From contig JAHQRK010000031.1 in the NCBI GenBank assembly GCA_019828595.1, positions 496,001 to 560,000 of the forward strand: a stretch of DNA of 64,000 nucleotides, written 5' to 3'. Shown piece after piece: positions 21,688 to 32,011 of the stretch. Source of the DNA: Aphanomyces cochlioides. Lineage: Eukaryota > Oomycota > Saprolegniomycetes > Saprolegniales > Verrucalvaceae. Within the stretch, counting starts at the first letter, position 1. Every line of letters starts with the position of its first letter. Both the position numbers and the translations under genes were made by a program. The notes beneath the pieces were generated by a model, which saw nothing but the letters and a program-made list of their open reading frames with translations, was not told the DNA's origin and ran no database searches.

Positions 21688-24069
21688 TTGGCTCATTTGC
21701 CCTCGAGAGTCTCCTATTGGGCCAAATGGCTCCCTGGCGACGAATTTAGTCGCCAGTGGTACACGGGGATAATACCCAGGGATGACCTGTATAACGATTC
21801 TGGACACAGTTGGCATTTCCGAATGCCAAGAACTGGACGGAATCGCGAGGTAAATGCGTTAGACCCGACGCGCAGTGTCGTCACGCTGCGCCTTGTCGAC
21901 GACACACGTGCGCAATACAATTTCTATATTCAGAGGATGAAGAGATTCCTCTTGGCCTCGTTTCCCCAGTTTGTTGTGAACTCGGAGATCCAGCTGCCTT
22001 TGTCCATGGAGGTTTGTGAGGCCTATCTCGACTACGCGTCAGTGAAGCGCGATAAAGATGGCAATGAGGTCGTTCCAAGGAAGTACAATACGTATTCAAC
22101 AATCAACGCCTGTAAGAGTGCGATCAAATATCTGTACAAAGAGGCGGATAAGATTCTTTCGTCCGACTTAGACATCTTACTCAAAGGTAACTCGTTCAAT
22201 TGTTATCAAATGGATCTAAGCATTAGTCAGACTTTTCCAGTGGATACAAGCGTAAGATTGCGCTTCTCAAAGAAGGTGGTCAAATGCCAATTGGCGAAGG
22301 AAAGTCTCCAATGTCACCAGCAGGTTAGTCATTCAGCTTCTTAGGATAGTTTATGCTGCACAGGTTTCTTGTTTTTGTCCGAAAAAGCGTTGATAGCAGA
22401 GAGTGATTTCTCCCTCAGCACTACTGCCCATGTTTCTTTAGTTATGTGCTGGAATTTAATCGCTCGTGCTGCTTCCGTCGCATCTATTCGTTTAGACAAC
22501 TTGTCATGGGAAGGTGATATTAACGCATCGTTATATTCTCTATGATTTTCTAGGCGACGCACTTTTGGTGCAGTTTGGGAGGACGAAAAATGATCAAGAA
22601 GGGACTAGTTGTTCTCCAAAGCATGTTTATGCCAATCCTTCCTGTCCATGGATTTGCCCTATTTTAAGGTTTTATGATGGTATACAATTGCGTCATTACA
22701 CTATGCTTTTGTAGTCTTTCTTTACTCATGTTCACGAGGGGAATGCCCACGAGTGGCTCGACAACACTCCTTCTTGGTTCAAATTCTCAAGAGCGTTTCT
22801 CAAAATGGCTTGCAAAAATTTCTGCTGCTTATGGAGATGACATTGCATCTATGTGTCCAACTGCAACAGAGGTTGGGACTCATTCATTTCGGAAAGGGGT
22901 AGCGTCGTCCGTGTCAGGCTCTCCTGGAGGGCCACAATCAGTGTCAGTTTGGCTGAGAGCCGGATGGAGTTTAGGAAACGTTCAAGGTCGATACATTTTT
23001 TAGGGTTCTGGTGGTGATCAATTCGTTGGACGGGCTGCTGCAGGTAGAGAGAACAATTTACACACGACTCAAACATGTTTATAGGCTTAAATATGATAGT
23101 TCTGAGTTTGGTGTACTTCCTCCCCATTTCAAAGGTTCGCCACTCAGTCCACAAGACTGGGAAAAAATTCTTCCAGGATATCGTTCCTTCTACCCACAGT
23201 GCTTTCACAGTGTTGCCCCCTTTCTTTTGGCGTCTTTGGTTTATCAACGAAAATGGCTCAGTATGAATCTCCATCCAAAGCATCCAATCTTTTCTTCAAA
23301 CGTGTGGCAATCTGGCTTTTTGGAGACTCTTGAGGAGAAAGTCCGTCTTGGCATCTTAAACGACGAGGAAACGAATTTGTCTGCGTCTGGTATTCCTCCC
23401 TATACATTGCTTTTGCAACGGCTAAAATGTTTGGAGGACACTCTCGAGTGTCTGCAATCATTTATCCTGTATGATATGCCCGACAGAATGTCACAGCGTG
23501 TGTTTGAAAGGCATCAGTTACCTGCAGCGGCTCCAATTACTAACGACATGTTGCATGATGCCATGGAGCAAATGCGGCAAAAGCTCCTGTCAGACCTCAG
23601 CTCACAGCAAAATTATCAACCAAATCAAAATGAATCCAACACCCCAACTCCTTGCCCTACACAAACTTCGACGGTAACACCTCTCAACCAAGATCTGGCG
23701 TCTGCAAACGTTCGATGTCCAACGAGTAAAACTTATGATTTGTGGACAATGTGGTGGTCTGGTCGCTCAGTCGATAATGCCGTTCCTTTGAGAAAACTAC
23801 GCCGTCGCGATTTCCACTAAAACTCCGAGAAGGTTAACTTTTCGAAAGCATCAACCGTCATGCTATAACTTTTGTCTTGCACAAATTTAAATGAGCCTGA
23901 CATTGTCAAAATGAGCCAGCAAGCACGTGACTTGATGTTCCAATCGTGCTTCAATCAGCTATGCGGCAAAGTTTTTCAAAGTTGCAATGATAGAGAAGTC
24001 GTTCAGCACCGAGTGGACGAGATGTCGTATCATACAATCTACGATTTGTTAAAGAAGACTTCTCAATAA
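21688..24069 (+). mobile_element. Crypton-type tyrosine recombinase element, degraded
   Basis: Coding pieces are 21688-22185, 22243-22324, 22365-22513, 22552-22670 and 22716-23040, then 23083-23820 and on to about 24069, with introns of about 40-57 nt. First in-frame ATG is 21823. The catalytic region reads EVGTHSFRKGVASS (H-x-x-R), then WLRAGWSLGNVQGRYIF (Arg/Tyr), followed by GSGGDQFVGRAAAG. The C-terminal region with LWTMWW and PLRKLRRRDFH resembles the GCR1-like DNA-binding tail of oomycete Cryptons. TAG at 23001-23003, right after RYIF, and TAA at 23818-23820 interrupt otherwise continuous frames. Cryptons move as DNA by site-specific recombination and make no long terminal repeats. Probably dead. 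Confidence 0.75.
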
Positions 24070-24341
24070 CCCATACATATTGTATAACTTGGTCATTGGG
24101 TAAATTGGTGTGTTTGTCTTATCTATAGCAGTATGAGCATGAGCATTGTCAATACTATAGGCAGTGCGTCTTCATGTAGAATCTGAAATTCTTGGATCTC
24201 ATTCGAATGTCATGAGGCACGCGAAATCACACAACAGATTTACTCCAGAGATCGTGCTTCCAAGATTGTCAAACACGAGGAACTTGATTCACATTGTCAG
24301 TACATGCATCAGAGCCTCGTCGTCTATATTGTTTGGAACGT

Positions 24342-24402
24342 TGTAGTATGTCCTGGTTGATGACATGCCTTATTGACATGTCATCAACCAGGACATACTA
24401 CA
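24342..24402. repeat. Hairpin formed by two opposed LTR starts
   Basis: TGTAGTATGTCCTGGTTGAT and onward (24342-24367) meets its own reverse complement (24402-24365) with a 3-base shared ATG/CAT. The palindrome is therefore the left inversion joint of the Gypsy element, not a terminator. Confidence 0.85.
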
Positions 24403-24480
24403 CTTCCCCCGATGACAGTCAATGCGGGTTGTGTATCTCATATGGAGTTGTTGAATGCAGATCGCATCAGAGGCATGTGC

Positions 24481-25026
24481 CTATAGTGCATGGATGCGTT
24501 GAAGAATTGAATCATCCCTTGATTCGTGGGCATATTTCTTCACGAGCTCTTTGACATCTTCATACATTGTGGTCAAGGGCTCCCATGAGTTCTCGAGTGG
24601 TTCCAGACCCTTCCATTTGATGCAAAGCTCATATTCATTCATCGAAGAGTTCCACCGATGGTCCATGTCGAGGACTGTTCCCTGGCCACCGATGTGTTCC
24701 AAAAGCTCTTCCGTAATGTTTAGCGATTGGTCACAGTAGAACTTGATCCTCGAAGGATGGACTTCATGTTCATTACCAGTGATCAAGTGTCGTAAAGTGA
24801 AGGAATTTGGACCCGACGCAGTGACGACAAACGGACCAATCCAACGTACAAGAAGCTTGTGATTCTTGAGGCGCTGGTCAATTTTGGACCATAATACAAA
24901 ATCACCAATGGTGAAGTTGACAATGCTTTCGCCGCGTTTCTTCTTCATATTCAATAATTTTTGTCGAGCCTTGGCATTCTCAACACGAGAATGCATTGCT
25001 TGTAAGTTTCGCCGTAGTTGATTCAA
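24481..25026 (-). CDS. Gypsy integrase C-terminus with chromodomain
   Basis: This continues the pol frame after an in-frame TAA (25027-25029). It contains a GPY/F-like segment (LVRWIGPFVV) and a chromodomain (YELCIKWKG, then ENSWEPL), which places the element among chromoviruses. Ends at 24481, followed by the polypurine tract and LTR start. Confidence 0.8.
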   Translation of the reverse strand: MNQLRRNLQAMHSRVENAKARQKLLNMKKKRGESIVNFTIGDFVLWSKIDQRLKNHKLLVRWIGPFVVTASGPNSFTLRHLITGNEHEVHPSRIKFYCDQSLNITEELLEHIGGQGTVLDMDHRWNSSMNEYELCIKWKGLEPLENSWEPLTTMYEDVKELVKKYAHESRDDSILQRIHAL

Positions 25027-27490
25027 TTAATTCTTGAACTTCATCAAGTCCACGCTCTTTGGCAATGGTTTCCCGGACGATTCAAGTATAAAGTCCATTG
25101 GGCTATCGCACTTTGATCCAGTTTGAATTTCGATGGGTGCTAGACCATCAAGTGAACCGACAATTGTATGATTGAGATTGTGTTGCACCAGAGGCAGGAG
25201 ATAGGGCCAATCTTGTAGACTGACCTTGTATTCCAGGGTCATTGCTTGCAATACTTGAATTATGTCTCGATTGAGTCGTTCGATTGATCCATTGATCCAT
25301 GGACTGTACGCTACGCAGAATTTTTGTTTGCAATGCATTTTTCTTGCCAAGGTGTCCATAACTTCGCATTTGAAGTGGCTGGCAGTGTCGGATACCCATA
25401 TTTTTGGTGTGCCATATCTTGAAGCCCACAGAATCATTGAATCTGCAGTTGTGTATGCACATGGTTGTTCGACCGGCACAAGTTCACAGTGATGAGAGAG
25501 ACCATGCTTCATGACTAGAATGTATTTGAACTTGCCGAAAGTGTCCACAAGGTAGAGATAGTCCCAATGAAGGGCTACTTTGGCTTCATCGGGCGTCAAG
25601 AACTCAGACCAGGGGCGCTGGATAATCCCACCCCCTTTTACGTGGGGACAGAGTAGGCAACCATTGACAAAGTCCCTCACTGTTGCTTGAAGGTTGTTAA
25701 TATGGAATGTGCGGCCAATTTCCATTTCGAGGGTAGACATTCCACGATGTCCTTTAGGACCACAATGAGCAATTATCATCAGACGATGAACCATTTCGGG
25801 GTCGCTTTGGGGGATCCAAACACGATTGTCAATTATCCAAAGGCCATCGTCACCACGGATAGCATTTTTCGGCCTGGATATTGCATGCGTATTCTGGCAT
25901 GTGAGTATATCTTCGATGCATGGCCACTTGAAGTCAGAATGGAGTGGACGCAGGAACGTTTTGGTTGCTGTGCGTGTCATTGCAGTCTTGGTCCTGGAGT
26001 ACCGGCGAACACGAATTTGTGTTTTTGGCTGCCCCCACCTTGAGATCATGTCCGCCCACACATTGTGGATTCCATCAACGTGTTCAATGACATAGTTGAA
26101 TGGCTGAATCTTTGCCGCCCATCGCAACAATTTCCCTTTCACATGTTGTTTGATTTCGGAATTTGGGGCAAATACGTGAATTAGATTCCGATGGTCACAG
26201 TAGAGGTGAAATCCTTTGATTCGGTATAGCAAGTGGTCGAGCTTGTCACAAGCCACAGCGATGGGGTAAGCTTCTTGCTCAATAGTAGACCAGTTGAGTT
26301 GGGCACCAGAAAACGTTCCACTCAAAGTTGCAAGGAGCTGATGTTGCTGTGCATGAACCGGAGCTTGTGCTTGCCAATTATTCACTTGGGTTACGATGCA
26401 CACCCATCCTTTCATCGACGCATCCGTGAAGACACACACCTCAGCTTCGGGGTCTGGATGGGCCAGAGGGATAGAATGAACCAATGCTTGCTTCAAGTCC
26501 TCGAAGCACCGCAATTCATCATGGCCCAAAGTAATTGGGATACTTGACGCTGAACGCTTTCGCTTGGATTTTGAGGATGCTAGCACCAAGGTCAATTTTT
26601 CTTGAAGAGGTTGGGCGATAGTTGCATAGTTTATGATGGAGTCACGCATCCAATTGGTACTACAAAGGAATTGCATTAGTTCCCCAGCATTGACTGGGAC
26701 TGGAATGCATGAAAGACTTTGGATTCGGGTTGGACAGTGACGAACGCCGTTCCCATCAATAACTCGTTCACACCATTTCACTTCCTTTGCAAATAAGACG
26801 GTCTTCTTTGGGCTGATCTTGAAATTAAATTGGTCGATAAGGTCGAGGAAGGTATTCAAGGCAGCCAAATAATCGTCCGTCGAAGTTGCAAACAGCAAGA
26901 GGTCGTCAATCCATACAAGCAAGTTCGAGTATAGCAGAGGATTCATGGCCTTTTCCACACAGCTCTGGAAATAGAGTGCAGCATCTACTGACCCTTGCAT
27001 AACTCGCGTTGGGGTGAAAACGCGATCGTGAGTCATGTACGACAAAACCTCCTGAGACTCTGGGTGTAGTGGAAGTTGCCAGACGCCTTTTAGAAAATCA
27101 AACTTGCCAAAGCAGCTCATTCCCGTGACGCATTCCATGATGGTGTGAGGGTGAGGCATTCTTCCTGCCATGGGCTAGGTCATTGAATTGACCACTCTGT
27201 AGTCTACTGTTTGGCGCATTTCAGGCTTTGCATCGTGCTGAACGTTTTGCAATGTTGGGGTAAACCTGGTTTCCGTCGGCTTTCGCACAGGCAGGGCTGC
27301 GCTTGCCCATCTTGCTTGTTGATTTTCTCGGATCCAGCCCATCTCGAGTAGTTGATTGTTGAATTCTGTCATGAATTCTTGCTCATGCTGGTTGTATTTT
27401 CGTGGCTTGCATCTAAATGGTTGAGAGCCAGGCTTGAGCTGAATTTTGAGAGGATCAACTGACACAGGGGGATCAATTTCGCCGATGGAC
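25027..27490 (-). CDS. Gypsy pol: reverse transcriptase, RNase H, integrase (interrupted)
   Basis: The reverse transcriptase begins in the frame of PVSVDPLKIQLKPG (about 27480). It is cut by TAG at 27175-27177 and continues with LVWIDDLLLFA as the polymerase active site. RNase H shows VCVFTDAS and WSTIEQEAYP. Integrase shows an HHCC finger (HCGPKGHRGM, then CLLCPH). Its DDE residues lie at WDYLYLVDTF, WVSDTASHF and NGSIERLNRD. Two stop codons (27175 and 25027) make it non-autonomous as read. The frame offset from gag may be a natural gag-pol frameshift. Confidence 0.85.
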
Positions 27491-29032
27491 ACATTCGGAC
27501 AGCTGCTGCTTCTTATCCTTGGGAAATCCATTTTCGACTGCAGTTTCGACCATTTCGTCAATACAGCTCTCCAGTAGGTCCATGTCTTTGTTCGAAGTCT
27601 CCATTGGGTCATCGGCAGTAATGTCATCACCGCCATCTGGACTGGCAGAGCTTGCAGCAAGCTGCTCCAACATATTGTTGACGTCAATACCGAGGTGTTT
27701 GAGAAGAGTGTTTCCGAGGAGGAATTCATCCTCCTCGTCGTCAATAATGAAGCATTCTACTGGACGATTGACTTGAACTGGACCTGCTGCCGTTTGGATA
27801 AGGACAGACACGGCAATTTTGTGGGTCGATACGTGAGTAGCTCCACCCACGACTGTGGATATCACGGGCTCTTCGAAAGCAACAAACTCCACCGACGGGT
27901 CCAATCTCTTCAATTCGTCTGCATTCTTTCTGGAAATAATTTCATGATCCGCCCCCGAGTCCGCACAATAAGGCAGGGACAAAACACCATTAAGAAGCAC
28001 AATGTGGCCGTCGTACTGTTCACCAGCCATCCTGCGAATCTTGTTTTTCTGATGTTTGGTATTTCGTGAGGCACGAAGGTCATCAATAATTTTCTTCTTC
28101 TGTCCCTCTGTGTTCGTAAGGCAATCCCGTAGATGGTGATTTCCTTTACAACCGAAGCAACATATCTTCTTTGTGGGCAAGACACCTTGTTTGCCTTTCG
28201 AATGCCCTTGAGCATCACGATGGCGCTTGATTCGAGCCTTCTTCACCGATCCAGCCCTGAAAGACACACGGCGATCGGATGATATGCTTTCGTCGTCGCT
28301 GCTCGACAGATCAACGTCAACGCAAGACGACAGGCGTTTCAGAGATCCATTCATCGATTGTTTCTTTCGACTGTGTAATCCCTCATGTTTTATTGCTTCT
28401 GCCACGACAATATCGTAGAAAAGCACATCGTCAGAGGCAGCGGCTTGATGTTGGACTTCGATTTGAAACTTCACGTCACGTTTCAAAGGCAGAGGTTGCA
28501 GGTTCTTCAGCAGACACTTGACTTTAAATTTACCGGATGCGGTGCGATCAAGGAGCTCTTTCAAGCCGTTCTCCCGAATGATTTTGTGAAATAATCCGAA
28601 ATACTGGGTGATTCTTTCACGCACGTCAACTTGAGACATATCCATCTTGAGCTTCCTAGTAAGAATTTCCTTGATTGGAGGCAATTCATCATTCAAGACG
28701 CTGTTCAGCATCTTGGATATCTCGTTTTCACGACGCTCTTCGGTGAGATCATCAAAACTGATCTTCAATCGATATCGACAAGCATCTTCAAGAGCATCAC
28801 GGGAGCAGGACTCCTTTATCGGCACCATCATTGTCGAGATATCCATGTGACTAGAAGCACAATGCTTCTTGACCAAATCGACGTAAACATCCCGCTTCGC
28901 TTTCCATTTCACTAGGGTAGCTTGAGCAAAGTTTTCAAGTATAGGGACTGCAATAGGGGTGAACAGTGGTGGTGCAGCCGTGGCAATCAGAGTGCTTCGT
29001 TCGTCATGAGGGTCGGCAAGAGTCTCGTTCAT
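27473..29032 (-). CDS. Gypsy gag-protease
   Basis: Start MNETLADPHDER at 29032, just inside the LTR/primer site. A helical capsid-like region precedes a CX2CX4HX4C zinc knuckle (CFGCKGNHHLRDC), then an aspartic protease with CADSGADHEIIS. The frame ends at 27473, overlapping the start of pol in another frame by a few codons; joining needs one frame change. The frame is fully open, unlike pol. Confidence 0.85.
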   Translation of the reverse strand: MNETLADPHDERSTLIATAAPPLFTPIAVPILENFAQATLVKWKAKRDVYVDLVKKHCASSHMDISTMMVPIKESCSRDALEDACRYRLKISFDDLTEERRENEISKMLNSVLNDELPPIKEILTRKLKMDMSQVDVRERITQYFGLFHKIIRENGLKELLDRTASGKFKVKCLLKNLQPLPLKRDVKFQIEVQHQAAASDDVLFYDIVVAEAIKHEGLHSRKKQSMNGSLKRLSSCVDVDLSSSDDESISSDRRVSFRAGSVKKARIKRHRDAQGHSKGKQGVLPTKKICCFGCKGNHHLRDCLTNTEGQKKKIIDDLRASRNTKHQKNKIRRMAGEQYDGHIVLLNGVLSLPYCADSGADHEIISRKNADELKRLDPSVEFVAFEEPVISTVVGGATHVSTHKIAVSVLIQTAAGPVQVNRPVECFIIDDEEDEFLLGNTLLKHLGIDVNNMLEQLAASSASPDGGDDITADDPMETSNKDMDLLESCIDEMVETAVENGFPKDKKQQLSECVHRRN

Positions 29033-29059
29033 GGTAAAAGGGTACACTATTGAATTCAA

Positions 29060-29235
29060 TGTGCTGAGTCGCGCGAGATAGACAAGAGACACTCAGATAG
29101 GGGAGACCGATGTGGTCGCCCGGGGAATACTTGAGTTTATTCGATAGGTGGTTAAACCGAGAATGCCTTGGGCTCTATATCCTAAAGACCTCTCCCAACG
29201 GTCACACCAAGAATAGCAGCCAACTAAATGGAAGG
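29060..29235 (-). repeat. Truncated internal 5' LTR of the Gypsy element
   Basis: Reverse complement of the 3' part of the LTR at about 29626-29800, ending ..CAGCACA at 29060 next to the primer-binding region TTGAATTCAATAG. That sequence is not a typical tRNA complement starting TGG. It differs from the right LTR at one base (AAGGC versus GAGGC). Its upstream limit is the microhomology joint at 29226-29235. Confidence 0.8.
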
Positions 29236-29441
29236 GTCTGGAACCACTCGAGAACTCATGGGAGCCCTTGACCACAATGTATGAAGATGTCAAAGAGCTC
29301 GTGAAGAAATATGCTCACGAATCAAGGGATGATTCAATTCTTCAACGCATCCATGCACTATAGGCACATGCCTCTGATGCGATCTGCATTCAACAACTCC
29401 ATATGAGATACACAACCCGCATTGACTGTCATCGGGGGAAG
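29226..29441 (+). repeat. Inverted duplicate of integrase end and polypurine tract
   Basis: 216 bp that are the reverse complement of 24403-24618 with equal length. It encodes the chromodomain tail and carries the CGGGGGAAG polypurine tract directly before the 3' LTR. Confidence 0.85.
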
Positions 29442-29800
29442 TGTAGTATGTCCTGGTTGATGACATGTCAATAAGGCATACGGGGAACTGACTGAATATA
29501 TTTCATATCGATACGATCATATTTCGACATCGATCATCCCAGGGCATCCTGGGATGAGATCCTCATCCTGGTATCTCATTGGAACCAGCGTCGGTTTCAA
29601 TTGAAACCACCCAACGGCTCCATGCCTTCCATTTAGTTGGCTGCTATTCTTGGTGTGACCGTTGGGAGAGGTCTTTAGGATATAGAGCCCGAGGCATTCT
29701 CGGTTTAACCACCTATCGAATAAACTCAAGTATTCCCCGGGCGACCACATCGGTCTCCCCTATCTGAGTGTCTCTTGTCTATCTCGCGCGACTCAGCACA
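29442..29800 (+). repeat. Complete Gypsy LTR (359 bp)
   Basis: Begins TGTAGTATG directly after the polypurine tract and ends CAGCACA before the AACGT target copy. Confidence 0.8.
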
Positions 29801-29805
29801 AACGT

Positions 29806-31150
29806 TCAGCACGACCAATTAATAGAGAACGCATCATTTGTATTCAATTAGGATGATTATCAATCACTAACTCTACTCGCTCTTGTCTAAAGCGATCAGT
29901 CGTCATATTCAGCTCACTCACTTGCCTATGCTGTGCTAGTTATGTTATTTAAGGCAACTCAAAGCAATCGAAGTCGTCGATTCGAGATACCTGCGGTTCA
30001 ATCAGCAATTGATGAGAGGTATTGCCAAAAGACGGATCAACTTGAGCGAGAACAGTAGAACGACAGGCAAATACGCACTTCATGTTTCTGAAGCATGCAT
30101 GACAAGATCGACAACTGAATACTCTTTCTCTCCTCGAGTCGAGCAAACTTGAAAGCCAGCAGTGTCGGTCAGGAAGAGCATCCACATCGATACATGTACA
30201 TCTACGCTGAAATGTGGGTGTTGTCGATTGTAAAATCTGGCTTGCATGTCGCAAAAATGATCCAATCAATCGCAAAACATTCGCAAGAGGTGAGTAAATG
30301 GTAAGTTAATCATCCGAGTGTCTTCTAGCTTAAACAAACACGCCTTTTTCGAGCTTGTTTGGCTCTTCAGCTTGGTCAACACTACAATGCTTGCCATATT
30401 TATGACGTGTCTACTTTTACTTCAGATTGAAATCATCAATTTATTTTGATGGTTATTATGCATTATCTAGACAGAATTGTCGGCTCACTGCTTACTCTGC
30501 GACTCTTTAGCAGATAGCACCCGACCATGTTCCCATGCATGCTCCAAGCCTAAGGAAGCTTGCGTCATGAACCACCGTTTTGGTGTCCCAAACCGGTGGT
30601 TCAAGATTCTAACTTAGCTCAGTGATGTGAAAATAAGACCAAGCAATTCATAGCCTTGGAATAGATTTTTTTACAAAAATAAACTCAAAGATTCACATAC
30701 CCTTATTCAAACTCACAGGTAGGCCTGGGTGCGATAAATATTGCACAATGGTCTACAAGAATTCCTTTGTCATTTGGATCAAAAGGCAAAAGGTGAAATG
30801 TCAAACACTAAACTATTCACTAATGCATATAGCATTATTGATGAAAGCGGTTATTTCAACTATAATAGGTCAATCATATTCACGATCACTCATCTTGTGG
30901 ATTCGTTGCCCAAGCCGCCACAAATTCAGTAGCGTTGTGCTTTGGCAATGTTTAGTTGCTAAGGATTGGTCAGTTTTTGTCCAATGATTGTCATATCTCT
31001 AGCGTAACTAAAGGATCTTACCGATTCGCGTCACCTTTCGTTGATGTGCAAGCATAATTTAATCAAGTCATGCACAGGAAAAAAAAAATATTTATAGGAA
31101 ATTGTAAGCTGTCCGTCTTACGCTGCTGATCTGAAAAACCCATACTCAAG
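29806..31150. other. Gene-poor stretch
   Basis: AT-rich. A minus-strand frame at 29949-30275 is Cys-rich but unrecognised. An imperfect hairpin TGAACCACCGTTTTGG..CCAAACCGGTGGTTCA lies at 30568-30603. No gene is supported. Confidence 0.4.
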
Positions 31151-31165
31151 TATTGCGTTATCGTT

Positions 31166-31240
31166 TTATCCGGATATTTCGAACCATTATCCGGACATCA
31201 ACCAGTGTCTTCCTACAATGTATCCGGATATATCCGGATA
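31166..31240. promoter_or_regulatory. Cluster of four CCGGAT palindromes
   Basis: TTATCCGGATAT at 31166-31177, TTATCCGGAC at about 31188-31197 and two abutting TATCCGGATA copies at 31221-31240. This is the densest group in the window and lies just upstream of the small ORF at 31282. Confidence 0.5.
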
Positions 31241-31281
31241 AAAATAAATTGGGCCGACAACAGTCGTGGAGATGTAGCAAC

Positions 31282-31458
31282 ATGCGCAAGAAGGTTGTGA
31301 AACTTAAAGAAAGAACTTTGATGACAGCTCTGGGTGGGGGTTACGCGGGGGTCTTCATGGGGGATTGCGTCGGAGTAATTGTGGTAGCTGTTGGGGTTGC
31401 CCACGGGGAAAAGAGGAGCGGGGTGCTGGAGCAAGAGTTGTCGTGTACTACTTGTTAG
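31282..31458 (+). CDS. Possible 58-residue protein or first exon
   Basis: ATG-to-stop frame beginning MRKKVVKLKERTLM, followed by a Gly/Val-rich hydrophobic stretch (YAGVFMGDCVGVIVVAVGVA) that could be membrane-inserted. Its only support is position, about 40 bp after the palindrome cluster. It may instead be exon 1 of a longer gene I could not follow or a remnant. 31459-32011 shows nothing further. Confidence 0.3.
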   Translation: MRKKVVKLKERTLMTALGGGYAGVFMGDCVGVIVVAVGVAHGEKRSGVLEQELSCTTC

Positions 31459-32011
31459 GATGAGGGATAGCTTGACTCTGTCTTGTGCACCAAATTTAAA
31501 TTTTGTATGAGTTTGGGACGCTGAAGCCGAGTAAAATTTGATATTTGTGGACGCAAAAAGTGTGGGGATCGAAGCGTGCAATACTGTGCCCTTAGGGGCA
31601 ACAACACTTGCACTTGCCAAGGACTCCTAATAGCCACCCAGTCTATTGCAGATTTCCCAGCCATAGTTTTCATTCTAGTAGGCTTTAAGGGTGAGATGGA
31701 GTCGCAACACCAAGAAGCTCGCTCTCAGTCAAGTCAAGCATTTGTTTGAGTCATAAAGTTTGAATCGAATAAACTGCTTCTGGGCTGGAAAAAAGCGAAG
31801 ACTGCCCTTGCTTCAGCAATATAGTAGGAGGACACGGTATACCGAGAGATATACTTTGTTATCCCTTGGTCTTGGCCAAGTAAGTGTGCAAAATGGAGTC
31901 AAGATCATCGAGGGAGTCTTCAATATCTTGGCAATTGGACATCCGCAGGTGAGAATCGAGTCGAGGTATTTCAAAGTGAGTGTCAACCTAATGCAGTAGT
32001 TGGAATAATTT

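Larger units (their letters stand above)
24337..29805. mobile_element. Gypsy chromovirus insertion with inverted interior
   Basis: The insertion is flanked by identical AACGT at 24337-24341 and 29801-29805, read as a 5-bp target duplication. Left end: plus-strand LTR start TGTAGTATGTCC, only 26 bp (24342-24367). Right end: complete plus-strand LTR 29442-29800 (TG..CA). The interior (24365 to about 29235) is reversed. It reads on the minus strand as partial 5' LTR, gag, pol, integrase with chromodomain, polypurine tract and the first 38 bases of the 3' LTR. A second copy of the integrase end plus polypurine tract follows in plus orientation (29226-29441). One base differs between LTR copies over about 170 bp, so the element is young. 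Pol has two stop codons. Confidence 0.85.

Noticed and set aside
24342..24402. Perfect hairpin as terminator or microRNA precursor
   Set aside because: Both arms are the start of the Gypsy LTR, so it is explained by the inversion joint.
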